This document shows, piece after piece, positions 17,981 to 26,590 of a stretch of 64,000 bases of DNA. Position 1 is the stretch's first letter. Each line of letters opens with the position of its first letter. Below the pieces are notes generated by a model. It was not told the DNA's origin. It worked only from the letters and a program-made list of their open reading frames with translations, and did no database searches. The DNA lies in NCBI GenBank assembly GCA_016861025.1, contig BOKO01000019.1, forward strand, positions 1-64,000, written 5' to 3'. Position numbers and translations under genes: made by a program. Source of the stretch: Chloroflexota bacterium (GTDB taxonomy: Bacteria; Chloroflexota; Anaerolineae; Caldilineales; Caldilineaceae).

Positions 17981-18769
17981 ATGGTGGAACGGATGACAGG
18001 AAAAGTGGCGATTGTCACAGGCGCGGCGCAAGGGATTGGACGCGCCATTGCGCGGCGGCTGGCGGCAGAGGGGGCGGCGGTCGTCTTCGCTGATCTCAAC
18101 CTGCCGGCGGCGGAGGCAACGGCGGCGGCAGTGCACGTCGACACCGGCGCACCCACCCTGGCCGTGCAGGTCGATGTGACCGACCGCGCCGGCGTCGAGG
18201 CAATGATGGCGGCCACGCTTGCACGCTTTGGGCGCGTCGATATCCTGGTCAACAACGCCGGTATCTTCGGCAACTCCCGCTTCGAGGCGATGACCGACGC
18301 CCAATGGCAGCGCATGATCAGCGTCAACCTGACCAGCGTCTTTCTGGTCAGCCAGGTGGTGGTGCGTCACTGGCTGGCAAACAAGACGCCCGGCGCCATC
18401 GTCAACATTGCCTCGATCAGCGGTATCGTTTCCTTCACCGACTCGTCGCACTACGCCGCCGCCAAGATGGGCGTGATCGGCTTGACACGTTCGCTGGCGA
18501 TGGAGATGGGGCCGCACGGCATCCGCGTCAACGCCGTGGCACCCGGCATCATCGCCACCGAGATGACACGACGGTCACTGGAAGCGCCCGATCTTTCCGG
18601 CGGCTGGCTGCGCCGCATTCCGCAGCATCGCTACGGCACGCCGGAGGATGTCGCCGCGGGCGTCGCCTTCCTGGTGTCCGACGACGCCGCTTATGTCAAT
18701 GGCGAGTTGCTCTTTATCGACGGCGGCGGCGCCTTTGCGTGGGACAAACCGAGTGACGCAGAACGGTAG
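17981..18769 (+). CDS. Short-chain dehydrogenase/reductase (SDR), copy 1
   Basis: Classical NAD(P)-dependent SDR (262 aa). It has the Rossmann glycine motif TGAAQGIGRAIA near the start, DILVNNAG in the middle, the catalytic Ser in IASISG and Tyr/Lys in HYAAAKMG, and the C-terminal VNGELLFIDGG. Asp in VFADLN after beta-2 suggests NAD(H) rather than NADP(H). ATG 17981 is chosen because of the GGAG in the repeat; ATG 17993 and the GTG at 17939 are alternatives. It is part of the catabolic run and probably oxidises an alcohol. Substrate unknown. Confidence 0.88.
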   Translation: MVERMTGKVAIVTGAAQGIGRAIARRLAAEGAAVVFADLNLPAAEATAAAVHVDTGAPTLAVQVDVTDRAGVEAMMAATLARFGRVDILVNNAGIFGNSRFEAMTDAQWQRMISVNLTSVFLVSQVVVRHWLANKTPGAIVNIASISGIVSFTDSSHYAAAKMGVIGLTRSLAMEMGPHGIRVNAVAPGIIATEMTRRSLEAPDLSGGWLRRIPQHRYGTPEDVAAGVAFLVSDDAAYVNGELLFIDGGGAFAWDKPSDAER

Positions 18770-18778
18770 GGGAAGAGG

Positions 18779-18886
18779 TTGTGAGATTGAGGGATTGCGA
18801 GATTGGCGATCGGAGATTGGAGATTGGAGATTGGCTGGGAGCGATAGTCACAATTCACAATTCACCGTTCACGATTCACAATCGCA
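18779..18886. repeat. GATTGGA and CACAATTCAC repeats upstream of the amidohydrolase
   Basis: Units of GAGATTG and GGAGATTGG occupy about 18779-18838. Units of TCACAATTCAC and TTCACGATTCAC occupy about 18849-18882. Both are simple tandem repeats that overlap the uncertain start region of the next gene. Confidence 0.75.
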
Positions 18887-20411
18887 GCCATCTCCGTTGA
18901 TTGTCTGGGCAGGGCTGGCGGTGTTGGATGCGCGTGCGCCGGTGCAGCGCGACTATGGCGTGTGCGTAGTTGGCAACCGCATCGTGGATGTTGGCTCGCA
19001 CAGCGAATTGCAGCAACGCCACCCCTATGCAACCACGATTGGCGGATCGGGTTTTTGCCTGCTGCCTGGCTTGATCAATGCTCACGACCACGGGCGCGCG
19101 CTCAGCGGCGCAGCACTGGGGGTGGTTGACGATATGCTGGAGGTGTGGCTGATGTCACTCGGCGCGCTGCCAGCCATTGATCCGGCGCTGTTGGCGCAGC
19201 TTGAGGGCGTCACTTTGCTGCGCAGCGGCGTCACGGCGACCGCGCACAGCCACAATCCATCCGCCTGGGAGCGCCTGCCCGACGAGTGCGCACCAACCAT
19301 TGACGGGTATCGCGCCGCTGGCATCCGGGTGGCGTTTCATCCGCCCTATGTTGACCAAAATCCCTTGCTTTATGCGGGTCATCATGAGTTCCTGGCTGGA
19401 TTGAGCGATGAGGTGCGCGCAACGGCGCAAGCGGCGATGCAACTGCCTGCGCTCAGTCCCAGCGCCTATTTTGCGCTATGCACCGATCTCTACAACCGCT
19501 ATCACGACGACATTAACCACACGATCCACATCCAGATCAGCCCGGCTGGCGGCGCCTGGTGCAGCGATGCGCTGATTCTGGCGGCATGTGGTTGGGCGAC
19601 GGCGCACGCCACGCGCGTCCAGATGCACCTGCTGGAGACGCGCTACCAGGCGCACTATGCCCGACGGCGTTGGGGTAAATCGTTCGTACAACATCTGGAT
19701 GAGCTCGGCGCGCTGGGGCCATGGCTGACGTTGGCGCACATGGTCTGGCTCGACGACGGCGACATCGAGCGATTGCGCGACCGCGCCGTTGCCATCGCCC
19801 ATAATCCTAGCAGCAACCTGCGCCTGCGCAGCGGGATCGCACCGCTGCCCGATCTCCTGGCGGCGGGGATTGAGGTGGGCGTGGGGCTGGATGGCTACGC
19901 ACTTGACGATGACCAGGATTATCTGCGCGAACTGCGGCTGGCCTGGACGTTGGCAAATCGTCCTGGCGCGGCATCGCCGACCATCGCCGCCACCGACATC
20001 CTGCACCTGGGGACAGCCGGCGGCGCAGCGGTGACTTTTGGCGGCGATGCACGGCTGGGACGGTTAGAGGTCGGCGCGCTGGCGGATCTGGCGTTGCTCG
20101 ACTGGCGCGGCATTGAAGGCATCTGGATGGCGCCGCTGGCTTCACCGCTCGATGTGTTGCTGCGTCGCGCCAATCGCACCCACGTGCGCCACGTGATGGT
20201 CAACGGCGAGTGGGTCATGCGTGATGGACGCTCGACGCGCATCGATGAAGCCGCACTGGCGGCGGAGGTGCGGGCGGCGCTGCAGCACTACGCCGACGGC
20301 CATGAACCGCACGGTTTGGAGACGGCGCGCATCCTGGCGCCCTACGTGCGCCATTTCTACACAAGTTGGGATGCGGCAGAACAACAAGAAAGACACACAG
20401 TTTCGCCATGA
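18831..20411 (+). CDS. Amidohydrolase, TRZ/ATZ or cytosine-deaminase-like metal-dependent hydrolase
   Basis: The product (up to 526 aa) is a TIM-barrel amidohydrolase that hydrolyses or deaminates ring or side-chain C-N bonds. Metal ligands are in GLINAHDHGR (HxH), HLLET, and the barrel His in TLAHMVWLDD; the catalytic Asp is in GVGLDG. A composite beta-sandwich tail follows (GALADLALLDWRG). The start is uncertain: no ATG lies near the expected N-terminus (PLIVWAGLAVLDA). TTG 18831 has GGAG 8 nt upstream inside the repeat, but TTG 18897 fits the family better and would put the repeats in the leader. The stop overlaps the aldehyde dehydrogenase start. Confidence 0.85.
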   Translation: MAGSDSHNSQFTVHDSQSQPSPLIVWAGLAVLDARAPVQRDYGVCVVGNRIVDVGSHSELQQRHPYATTIGGSGFCLLPGLINAHDHGRALSGAALGVVDDMLEVWLMSLGALPAIDPALLAQLEGVTLLRSGVTATAHSHNPSAWERLPDECAPTIDGYRAAGIRVAFHPPYVDQNPLLYAGHHEFLAGLSDEVRATAQAAMQLPALSPSAYFALCTDLYNRYHDDINHTIHIQISPAGGAWCSDALILAACGWATAHATRVQMHLLETRYQAHYARRRWGKSFVQHLDELGALGPWLTLAHMVWLDDGDIERLRDRAVAIAHNPSSNLRLRSGIAPLPDLLAAGIEVGVGLDGYALDDDQDYLRELRLAWTLANRPGAASPTIAATDILHLGTAGGAAVTFGGDARLGRLEVGALADLALLDWRGIEGIWMAPLASPLDVLLRRANRTHVRHVMVNGEWVMRDGRSTRIDEAALAAEVRAALQHYADGHEPHGLETARILAPYVRHFYTSWDAAEQQERHTVSP

Positions 20412-21904
20412 CGACTACAACCTCTATCGAAATCTCTCCCGCAGTGATTGAGTTTCTACAACGCCCGCCGCGGCTGCTGATCGACGGCAAGTGGCAGCCT
20501 GCCCACGCTGGCGCAACCTTTGCCACGCTCAACCCGGCCACCGGCGAGCCGTTATGTTATGTTGCGGCTGGCGACGCCGCCGATGTCGATGCCGCAGTGG
20601 CAGCGGCGCAGCGCGCCTTACCCGCCTGGGCCAGCATGTCGCCTGCGCAGCGCGAGCGGCTGTTGCATCGCTTCGCCGACCTGATGGAGGCGCACAAAGC
20701 GGAGCTGGCGCAACTGGAGACGCTCGATAATGGCAAGCCCTTCCGCGTCGCCTACAACGTCGAGGTCAACGTCGCCATCGGACAGATGCGCTATTACGCT
20801 GGCTGGCCCACCAAGCTGACCGGCGAGACCTACGCCGTCTCATCGCCCGGCTTTCATGTCTACACACGCCGCGAACCGGTTGGCGTCTGCGCCGCGATCA
20901 CGCCGTGGAACTACTCGCTGGTGATGGCGGCGCAGAAGATCGGGCCAGCGCTGGCGGCGGGCAACACACTCGTGCTCAAGCCTGCCGAGCAGACGCCGCT
21001 GACTGCGCTGCGCCTGGGCGAGCTGGCGTTGGAGGCGGGCATCCCGTCGGGGGTGCTCAATGTCGTCACCGGCTTCGGTCACACTGCGGGCGCCGCGCTC
21101 AGCCATCATCCCGGCGTGGCAAAGGTGGCGTTCACCGGCTCCACCGAAGTCGGCAAGGCGATCCAACGTGCGGCGGCGGAGACGATCAAGCGCGTCTCGC
21201 TGGAGTTGGGCGGCAAGTCGCCGCTGATTCTGTTCGACGATGTGGAAAATTTGGACGCGGCCGCCGAAGCGGCGTTGTGGGCGATCTTTAGCAACAGCGG
21301 ACAGAACTGTGTCGCCGGTTCGCGCCTGTTCGTGCACGCGCGTATCTACGACGCGGTGTTGGAGCGACTGGCGGAGCGCGCACGGCGCCTGGTGGTAGGG
21401 CCGGGCATCGAACCAGCGACCGATCTGGGCCCGCTCATCTCCGCCGAGCAACTGGCGCGTGTGCAGCGCTACATTGATTCGGGCAGTCATGCTGGCGCAA
21501 CGCTGGTCACCGGCGGCGAACGGCTGGGCGGGCGGCTGGCAGGCGGCTACTTCCTGGCGCCGACCATCTTTGCGCACGTCGCCGACGACGCCCCCATCGC
21601 CTGTGAAGAGATTTTCGGACCCGTGCTCACCGTCTTCCGTTTTGAGGACGAGGAAGAGGTTGTCGCCCGCGCCAATGCCCTGCCCTTTGGACTGGCAGCG
21701 GGGGTGTGGACGCAACATCTGGGGCGCGCCCATCGCATGGCCGCACGGCTCAAGGCAGGCGTGGTCTGGATCAACACCTACGACTGGTTTGATCCGGCGG
21801 TTCCCTTTGGCGGCATGGGTGAAAGCGGGTTGGGACGCGAGCTAGGGCGGCAGGTGATGGATGCGTACACCGAATTGAAGACAGTCTGGGTCAAGGTGGA
21901 GTGA
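20408..21904 (+). CDS. NAD(P)-dependent aldehyde dehydrogenase
   Basis: ALDH superfamily enzyme (498 aa) that oxidises an aldehyde to the acid. Catalytic Cys301 lies in SGQNCVAGSR, the general-base Glu266 in LELGGKSP, and the oxyanion Asn168 in TPWNYS. The cofactor loop AFTGSTEVG is present. It resembles betaine/gamma-aminobutyraldehyde-type dehydrogenases, though the substrate is not assignable. ATG 20408 is chosen because it overlaps the amidohydrolase stop (ATGA); a longer frame begins at 20366. Coupled to SDR 2 by another stop/start overlap. It would finish an alcohol-to-acid step begun by one of the SDRs. Confidence 0.92.
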   Translation: MTTTTSIEISPAVIEFLQRPPRLLIDGKWQPAHAGATFATLNPATGEPLCYVAAGDAADVDAAVAAAQRALPAWASMSPAQRERLLHRFADLMEAHKAELAQLETLDNGKPFRVAYNVEVNVAIGQMRYYAGWPTKLTGETYAVSSPGFHVYTRREPVGVCAAITPWNYSLVMAAQKIGPALAAGNTLVLKPAEQTPLTALRLGELALEAGIPSGVLNVVTGFGHTAGAALSHHPGVAKVAFTGSTEVGKAIQRAAAETIKRVSLELGGKSPLILFDDVENLDAAAEAALWAIFSNSGQNCVAGSRLFVHARIYDAVLERLAERARRLVVGPGIEPATDLGPLISAEQLARVQRYIDSGSHAGATLVTGGERLGGRLAGGYFLAPTIFAHVADDAPIACEEIFGPVLTVFRFEDEEEVVARANALPFGLAAGVWTQHLGRAHRMAARLKAGVVWINTYDWFDPAVPFGGMGESGLGRELGRQVMDAYTELKTVWVKVE

Positions 21905-22668
21905 TGGAATTGACACTGCACGGTAAAGTAACGATGGTGACAGGCGGCGGCTCTGGCATCGGGCGGGCGATCGCGCTGGCGTTTGCCGAAGCGGGCGCTG
22001 CGGTGGCGGTGGTGGGGCGAACACCGGCAAAGCTCACCGCCGTCGCCGAGGAAATCCAGCGCAGCGGCGGGCGCAGCCTTGCCGTCCCCGCCGACGTGAG
22101 CCGAGGCGATGACGTGGCGGCGGCAGTGGAAAACGCAGTTGCGGCGTTCGGCGGTCTCGACATTCTGGTCAACAACGCCGGCTTCAGCCCGTCGGGACGC
22201 GTCACCGACATCAGCGAAGCCGAATGGGACGAGTGCCTTGCCGTCAATCTGCGCAGCGTTTTCCTCGGCGCACGGGCGGCAATTCCACATATGCAGCAAC
22301 GCGGCGCCGGTGTGATCCTCAGCGTGGCCGGCACCTTTGGACTGCGTGCGGCGGCAAACAAAGCCGCGTACTCCACTGCCAAAGCCGGTGTGATCAACCT
22401 GACACGCGCCATCGCTCTCGACTACGGACCTGAGCGGATTCGCTGCAATGTGATCTGCCCTGGCTACGTCGATACACCGTTGACGGCGGGTGTCGCACCC
22501 GCCGACCGGGATGCCTTTCTCGCCGCGACACAGCCACTGCCCGGCGTAATCCAGGCAGGCGACGTGGCGGCATTAGCGGTCTATCTTGCGTCGGATGCAG
22601 CGAACATGATCACGGGGCAGGTCTTTGTGATCGACGGCGGGCAGCAAGCGGGGCTTTATCGCGCGTGA
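21904..22668 (+). CDS. Short-chain dehydrogenase/reductase (SDR), copy 2
   Basis: Classical SDR (254 aa). It carries TGGGSGIGRAIA, DILVNNAG, the catalytic SVAG...AYSTAKAGV, and a C-terminal ITGQVFVIDGGQ. It is the last gene of the co-oriented run and its start shares the TGATG overlap with the ALDH stop. Its 3' end overlaps the convergent LacI gene by 13 bp. It is not a recent duplicate of SDR 1. Substrate unknown. Confidence 0.88.
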   Translation: MELTLHGKVTMVTGGGSGIGRAIALAFAEAGAAVAVVGRTPAKLTAVAEEIQRSGGRSLAVPADVSRGDDVAAAVENAVAAFGGLDILVNNAGFSPSGRVTDISEAEWDECLAVNLRSVFLGARAAIPHMQQRGAGVILSVAGTFGLRAAANKAAYSTAKAGVINLTRAIALDYGPERIRCNVICPGYVDTPLTAGVAPADRDAFLAATQPLPGVIQAGDVAALAVYLASDAANMITGQVFVIDGGQQAGLYRA

Positions 22669-23729
22669 ATGACAGGCTGACTGGTGGCGCTCTGCATACT
22701 AGCCGTGCTCTCGCGTACAATCAATTCCGGTTGCAGCACTTTCAACACAGGCGTCAACGGCTCGCTAGTTTCCAGATTATGCTCAATCTGCCGATGCAAC
22801 TCATTCACCGCCAGGCGCCCTAACTCAGCCAGATGTTGCCGCACCGTAGTAAGAGCAGGCCAAAAATAGGCCGACTCCGGCGTGTTGTCGAAACCGACGA
22901 TCGAGAGATCGTCCGGCACCCGGCGACTTGTGGCGTGGCAGTGGCGCAACGCGCCCAATGCCATCTGATCGTTGCAGGCAAAGACGGCGTCGACATCGGG
23001 GCGCCGTTCGAGCAGCGCACGGAGTGCAGCTTCACCTGAAGCGGCTGACCAATCAGCTTCGGCGACCAGGGTTGGCGACTGGTCGCGCGCGGCGGCCTCC
23101 AGCGCGCTGCGCCAGCCAGCCAGCCGCTCACGCGCCTCCCACCAGCTCAGCGGGCCGGTGATAATGCCGATCGTGCGACAGCCGGCATCGATCAAGTGTT
23201 GCGTTGCAATACACGCGCCAGCGCGATTGTCAGTGGACACAATCGACGCGCCCGGACGCCGATCCATGGTGAGGAAGATGATCGGCGGCAATGTGCGCAG
23301 GCGGCGCTCGTCGATCCAGCTATGGTTGTCGCCGACCTCATGCACCGCCCAGATAATGCCGTCGACCCGTCGCGCACTCAACTCGGCGAGCACTGCATCG
23401 ACATCCGGGCTATCGGGGCCATGCAGCAGATCGAGCAGCAGTGAGTAGCCCAGTTCCGCCGCCTGTCGCTCAATGCCGACCAGCGTGCGCGAAGGACCGT
23501 AGTACTCCAGCCCATACGCTACAACCCCTAGTGTGTTGCTGCTGCGGTTGACCAGGCTGCGCGCCAGCAAATTTGGCTGGTAGCCGAGTTCGTCCAACGC
23601 GCGCTGCACTCGCTGGCGCGTCCCCTCCGCCACCGGACGTTTGCCGGTCAGCACATTCGACACTGTGCCCGGCGATACGCCTGCGCGCATTGCAACATCG
23701 ACAATCGTCACCGGATTCCTGCGTTCCAT
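22656..23729 (-). CDS. LacI family transcriptional regulator 1
   Basis: The product (357 aa) has an N-terminal LacI helix-turn-helix (TIVDVAMRAGVSPGTVSNVL, about 8-27), then the hinge (QRALDELGYQPNLLARSL) and a periplasmic-binding-protein-like sensor domain. It is transcribed divergently from the ribose-type ABC importer at 23892. A promoter and a perfect palindrome (23808-23821) lie between them, so it most likely represses that importer in response to a sugar. Its 3' end overlaps the SDR 2 gene, so convergent transcription could interfere. Ligand is not readable. Confidence 0.9.
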   Translation of the reverse strand: MERRNPVTIVDVAMRAGVSPGTVSNVLTGKRPVAEGTRQRVQRALDELGYQPNLLARSLVNRSSNTLGVVAYGLEYYGPSRTLVGIERQAAELGYSLLLDLLHGPDSPDVDAVLAELSARRVDGIIWAVHEVGDNHSWIDERRLRTLPPIIFLTMDRRPGASIVSTDNRAGACIATQHLIDAGCRTIGIITGPLSWWEARERLAGWRSALEAAARDQSPTLVAEADWSAASGEAALRALLERRPDVDAVFACNDQMALGALRHCHATSRRVPDDLSIVGFDNTPESAYFWPALTTVRQHLAELGRLAVNELHRQIEHNLETSEPLTPVLKVLQPELIVRESTASMQSATSQPVIHAR

Positions 23730-23769
23730 AAGAGTTTTCCATCTCTAACCAATTGCCCAAAGTTGGCAA

Positions 23770-23799
23770 TTGACAGCCGATTGGAGAGTATGATAAAAT
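23770..23799 (+). promoter_or_regulatory. Promoter of the ribose-type ABC importer operon
   Basis: TTGACA (23770-23775), an 18-nt spacer and TAAAAT (23794-23799) form a near-consensus promoter. The start point would fall at about 23806, just at the left edge of the operator. Confidence 0.6.
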
Positions 23800-23807
23800 C
23801 AAAATCG

Positions 23808-23821
23808 TTAAAACGTTTTAA
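23808..23821. promoter_or_regulatory. LacI-type operator palindrome
   Basis: TTAAAACGTTTTAA is a perfect 14-bp palindrome with the central CG typical of LacI-family operators. It covers the predicted +1 region of the importer promoter, and the regulator gene is adjacent and divergent. It would block both directions of transcription. Confidence 0.75.
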
Positions 23822-23891
23822 TCAAATTGTACGACGCTCCGACGTGCTTGTCAACGTCGATTTTTCCGTTCTGCTTGCAACCAAAACAACT

Positions 23892-25472
23892 ATGCAAACC
23901 AGGGAATCGACCAGGGTGGATGCAGCACCCAATCGCGCCGACGACACAGCCTTGCTGCAAATGCGCGGCATTGTCAAAACATTCCCTGGCGTGCAGGCGC
24001 TCAAAGCAGTCGATTTTGACGTGCGGCGCGGCGAAGTGCACGCTCTGGTCGGCGAAAACGGCGCGGGCAAGTCCACATTGATGAAGATTCTTTCCGGCGT
24101 CTACCAGGCGGACGCTGGCGAGATCATTTTTAAGGGCGAGCCAGTGCGTTTTCGCACCCCGCGTCAGGCGCAAGACGCGGGCATCGTCACCATCTACCAG
24201 GAACTGAACCAGGTTCCCTATCTGTCCGTCACTGAAAACATCTTTTTGGGCAGCGAGTGGGAGCGCGGCGGTTTGCTCGACTGGCAGGGGATGCATCAAG
24301 AAGCGCGCCGTTTATTGGCGAAACTGCACCTGGACATCGACCCGCGTGTGCCGGTTAACTCTCTGGGGGTGGGTCGTCAACAGATGGTCGAAGTCGCCAA
24401 GGCGTTGCATCACAAAGCCGACCTGATCATCATGGACGAGCCGACCTCATCGCTCAGCGTGCGCGAGATTGACGATCTTTTCGCGATCATTGCCGAGCTG
24501 AAAGCCGAAGGCGTGGCGATCATCTACATCAGCCATCATCTAGAGGAGACCTTTGCGATCGCAGATCGCACCAGCATCTTGCGCGATGGCAGACGCATCA
24601 CCACACAGCCTGCATCCGAATTGACTGTGGAGCGGTTGATTCAGTTGATGGTGGGTCGCGACCTGGCCGAACAGTTTCCAAAAGAAATCGCCCCGCGCGG
24701 CAAAGAAATGTTGCGCGTGGAAGGATTGCGTCGCGCTGGAAAGCTGCACGACATCAGCTTCAGCGCCTACGCCGGCGAGATTCTGGGCATCGCCGGGCTG
24801 GTTGGCGCCGGGCGTACGGAGCTGGTGCGCGCAATCTTTGGCGCCGATCCGATCGACAGTGGGCGCATCTATGTGGAAGGTAAAGAGGTGCGGATTCGCA
24901 GCCCACGCGACGCTGCTCGTCATGGAATTGCGCTGTTAACCGAGGATCGCAAAACACAGGGGCTGGTGTTGCTGATGTCGGTGCGCGACAACATGACCCT
25001 GGCGGCGCTCGGTCGTCTCACCCGCGGCTTGTTCACGAACGCACGCCAGGAACAGGCGATCGCAGATAGTTTTATCGAGAACCTGGCAATCAAGACGCCG
25101 AGCCAACAACAGCTGGTCATGAATCTTTCCGGCGGCAACCAGCAAAAGATCGTGCTGGCGAAGTGGATGGCGACAAACCCCAAGGTGCTGATCTTCGACG
25201 AGCCGACGCGCGGCATCGATGTCGGCGCCAAAGTGGAAATCTACCGGCTGATGAACGAGCTGGCAAGGCGCGGCGTCGCCATCCTGATGATCAGCTCTGA
25301 ACTGCCTGAGGTGTTGGGAATGAGCGACCGCATCATGGTGATCCATGAGGGGCGCGTGGCGGGTTTCCTAAATCGCGATGAAGCCAGTCAAGAGCGCATC
25401 ATGGAGCTGGCGACCGGCATGGCGGCTGCGGAAATCGAACGGTCGAAACTATTTGAAGCGAGTGTGGCATGA
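23892..25472 (+). CDS. Sugar ABC transporter ATP-binding protein, RbsA-type (two ABC domains)
   Basis: The product (526 aa) has two ABC ATPase halves. The first has Walker A GENGAGKST, signature-like VGRQQMVEVAKAL and Walker B LIIMDEPTSSLS. The second has a degenerate Walker A (GLVGAGRTEL), the signature LSGGNQQKIVLAKW and Walker B VLIFDEPTRG. This matches the RbsA/MglA/XylG family for monosaccharide import. ATG 23892 is chosen because the frame upstream (to 23763) runs through the promoter and operator; no clear ribosome binding site precedes it. It overlaps the permease by ATGA. Sugar specificity is not readable. Confidence 0.9.
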   Translation: MQTRESTRVDAAPNRADDTALLQMRGIVKTFPGVQALKAVDFDVRRGEVHALVGENGAGKSTLMKILSGVYQADAGEIIFKGEPVRFRTPRQAQDAGIVTIYQELNQVPYLSVTENIFLGSEWERGGLLDWQGMHQEARRLLAKLHLDIDPRVPVNSLGVGRQQMVEVAKALHHKADLIIMDEPTSSLSVREIDDLFAIIAELKAEGVAIIYISHHLEETFAIADRTSILRDGRRITTQPASELTVERLIQLMVGRDLAEQFPKEIAPRGKEMLRVEGLRRAGKLHDISFSAYAGEILGIAGLVGAGRTELVRAIFGADPIDSGRIYVEGKEVRIRSPRDAARHGIALLTEDRKTQGLVLLMSVRDNMTLAALGRLTRGLFTNARQEQAIADSFIENLAIKTPSQQQLVMNLSGGNQQKIVLAKWMATNPKVLIFDEPTRGIDVGAKVEIYRLMNELARRGVAILMISSELPEVLGMSDRIMVIHEGRVAGFLNRDEASQERIMELATGMAAAEIERSKLFEASVA

Positions 25473-26521
25473 GCGAAACAACAATCTCTGCGCCTGGTGA
25501 GCGCGGCGAAACCCTCCAGGTGTTGCGCCGCGCTTTAGCAGCGACCGGCCCCTTACTGGTGCTGCTGCTCTTAATCGGCATCCTGTGGGTGCTGTCGCCG
25601 CCGTTCCGCTCCCCCACCAGCCTGATGTTGTTGGGGCTGGAAGCGGCGGCCATCGGCGTTGTAGCCGCCGGACAAACCTTCGTCATCCTCACCGGCGGCA
25701 TCGATCTCTCGGTTGAGGCGATGGTCTCGTTCGCAGGCGTCACCGCCGCAATCCTGATTGCGGGCACCAACGTGGCAGGCGGACAGATCGCCTTTGGCAT
25801 CAGCGACTGGCAGGCAGTCTTGATTGCGTTGACCGCCGGGCTGTCGATCGGCATGTTTCAGGGGCTGATTATCACCGGCATGAACATGAATCCGCTGATC
25901 GTCACGCTCGGCTTTCGCAGCATGTTGCTCGGTGTGTCGCTGGTGTGGACGCGCGGCGCAGGCATCAATATTCAAAAGGGGCCATTTCTGAACTTCGTCA
26001 CCAGCACCATCGACCTGTTTGGATTGCGCGTGCCAATGCCGTTCGTCATTGTCCTCGTGATCTATTTCTTGCTCTGGATAGTGTTGAAACACACCAAATT
26101 TGGTCGCTATACATACGCCATCGGCGGCAACGAGACGGCGACCCGACTCTCCGGCATCAACGTCGACCGCGTCAAAGTCTTCATCTATGGCATCAGCGGT
26201 CTGTTGGCAGCGGTCGGCGGCATCCTGGTGATGAGCCGCCTCCAGTCAGGCGCCTATCAGAATGGCACCAACATGACGCTGATCTCTGTGGCGGCGGTGG
26301 TGATCGGCGGCACAGCGCTGTCGGGCGGCATCGGCGGCATTTGGGGAACATTGATCGGCGTCTTCATTATCCGCGTGGTCGAGGCGGGATTGGTCTACAT
26401 GAGCGTGCCCTCCAACGCCAAGGAAATTGTGATCGGCGCCATCATCGTGCTGGCTGTTGCGCTCGATGTGATCCGCCGGGGCGACGTTAAATGGCTGCGC
26501 TTCAATCGACTGCGTACATGA
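25469..26521 (+). CDS. Sugar ABC transporter permease, RbsC-type
   Basis: The product (350 aa) is a RbsC-type monosaccharide permease with about ten hydrophobic helices. The family signature ILTGGIDLSVEAMVSF lies near residue 72-87, and a late GTALSGGIGGIWGT segment is the other typical block. The start overlaps the ATPase stop (ATGA), so the subunits are translationally coupled. It follows the order ATPase, permease, binding protein. Confidence 0.92.
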   Translation: MSETTISAPGERGETLQVLRRALAATGPLLVLLLLIGILWVLSPPFRSPTSLMLLGLEAAAIGVVAAGQTFVILTGGIDLSVEAMVSFAGVTAAILIAGTNVAGGQIAFGISDWQAVLIALTAGLSIGMFQGLIITGMNMNPLIVTLGFRSMLLGVSLVWTRGAGINIQKGPFLNFVTSTIDLFGLRVPMPFVIVLVIYFLLWIVLKHTKFGRYTYAIGGNETATRLSGINVDRVKVFIYGISGLLAAVGGILVMSRLQSGAYQNGTNMTLISVAAVVIGGTALSGGIGGIWGTLIGVFIIRVVEAGLVYMSVPSNAKEIVIGAIIVLAVALDVIRRGDVKWLRFNRLRT

Positions 26522-26590
26522 AGTTACAGAAACAGAGAGAGGATTGCCTCTCTGTCCATAGATCCGCTCTGTTCGATCAAGGAGATGATT

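Noticed and set aside
20840..21733. Minus-strand frame of 297 codons inside the aldehyde dehydrogenase gene
   Set aside because: The aldehyde dehydrogenase frame has all catalytic residues; the antisense frame is a shadow of GC-rich codons.
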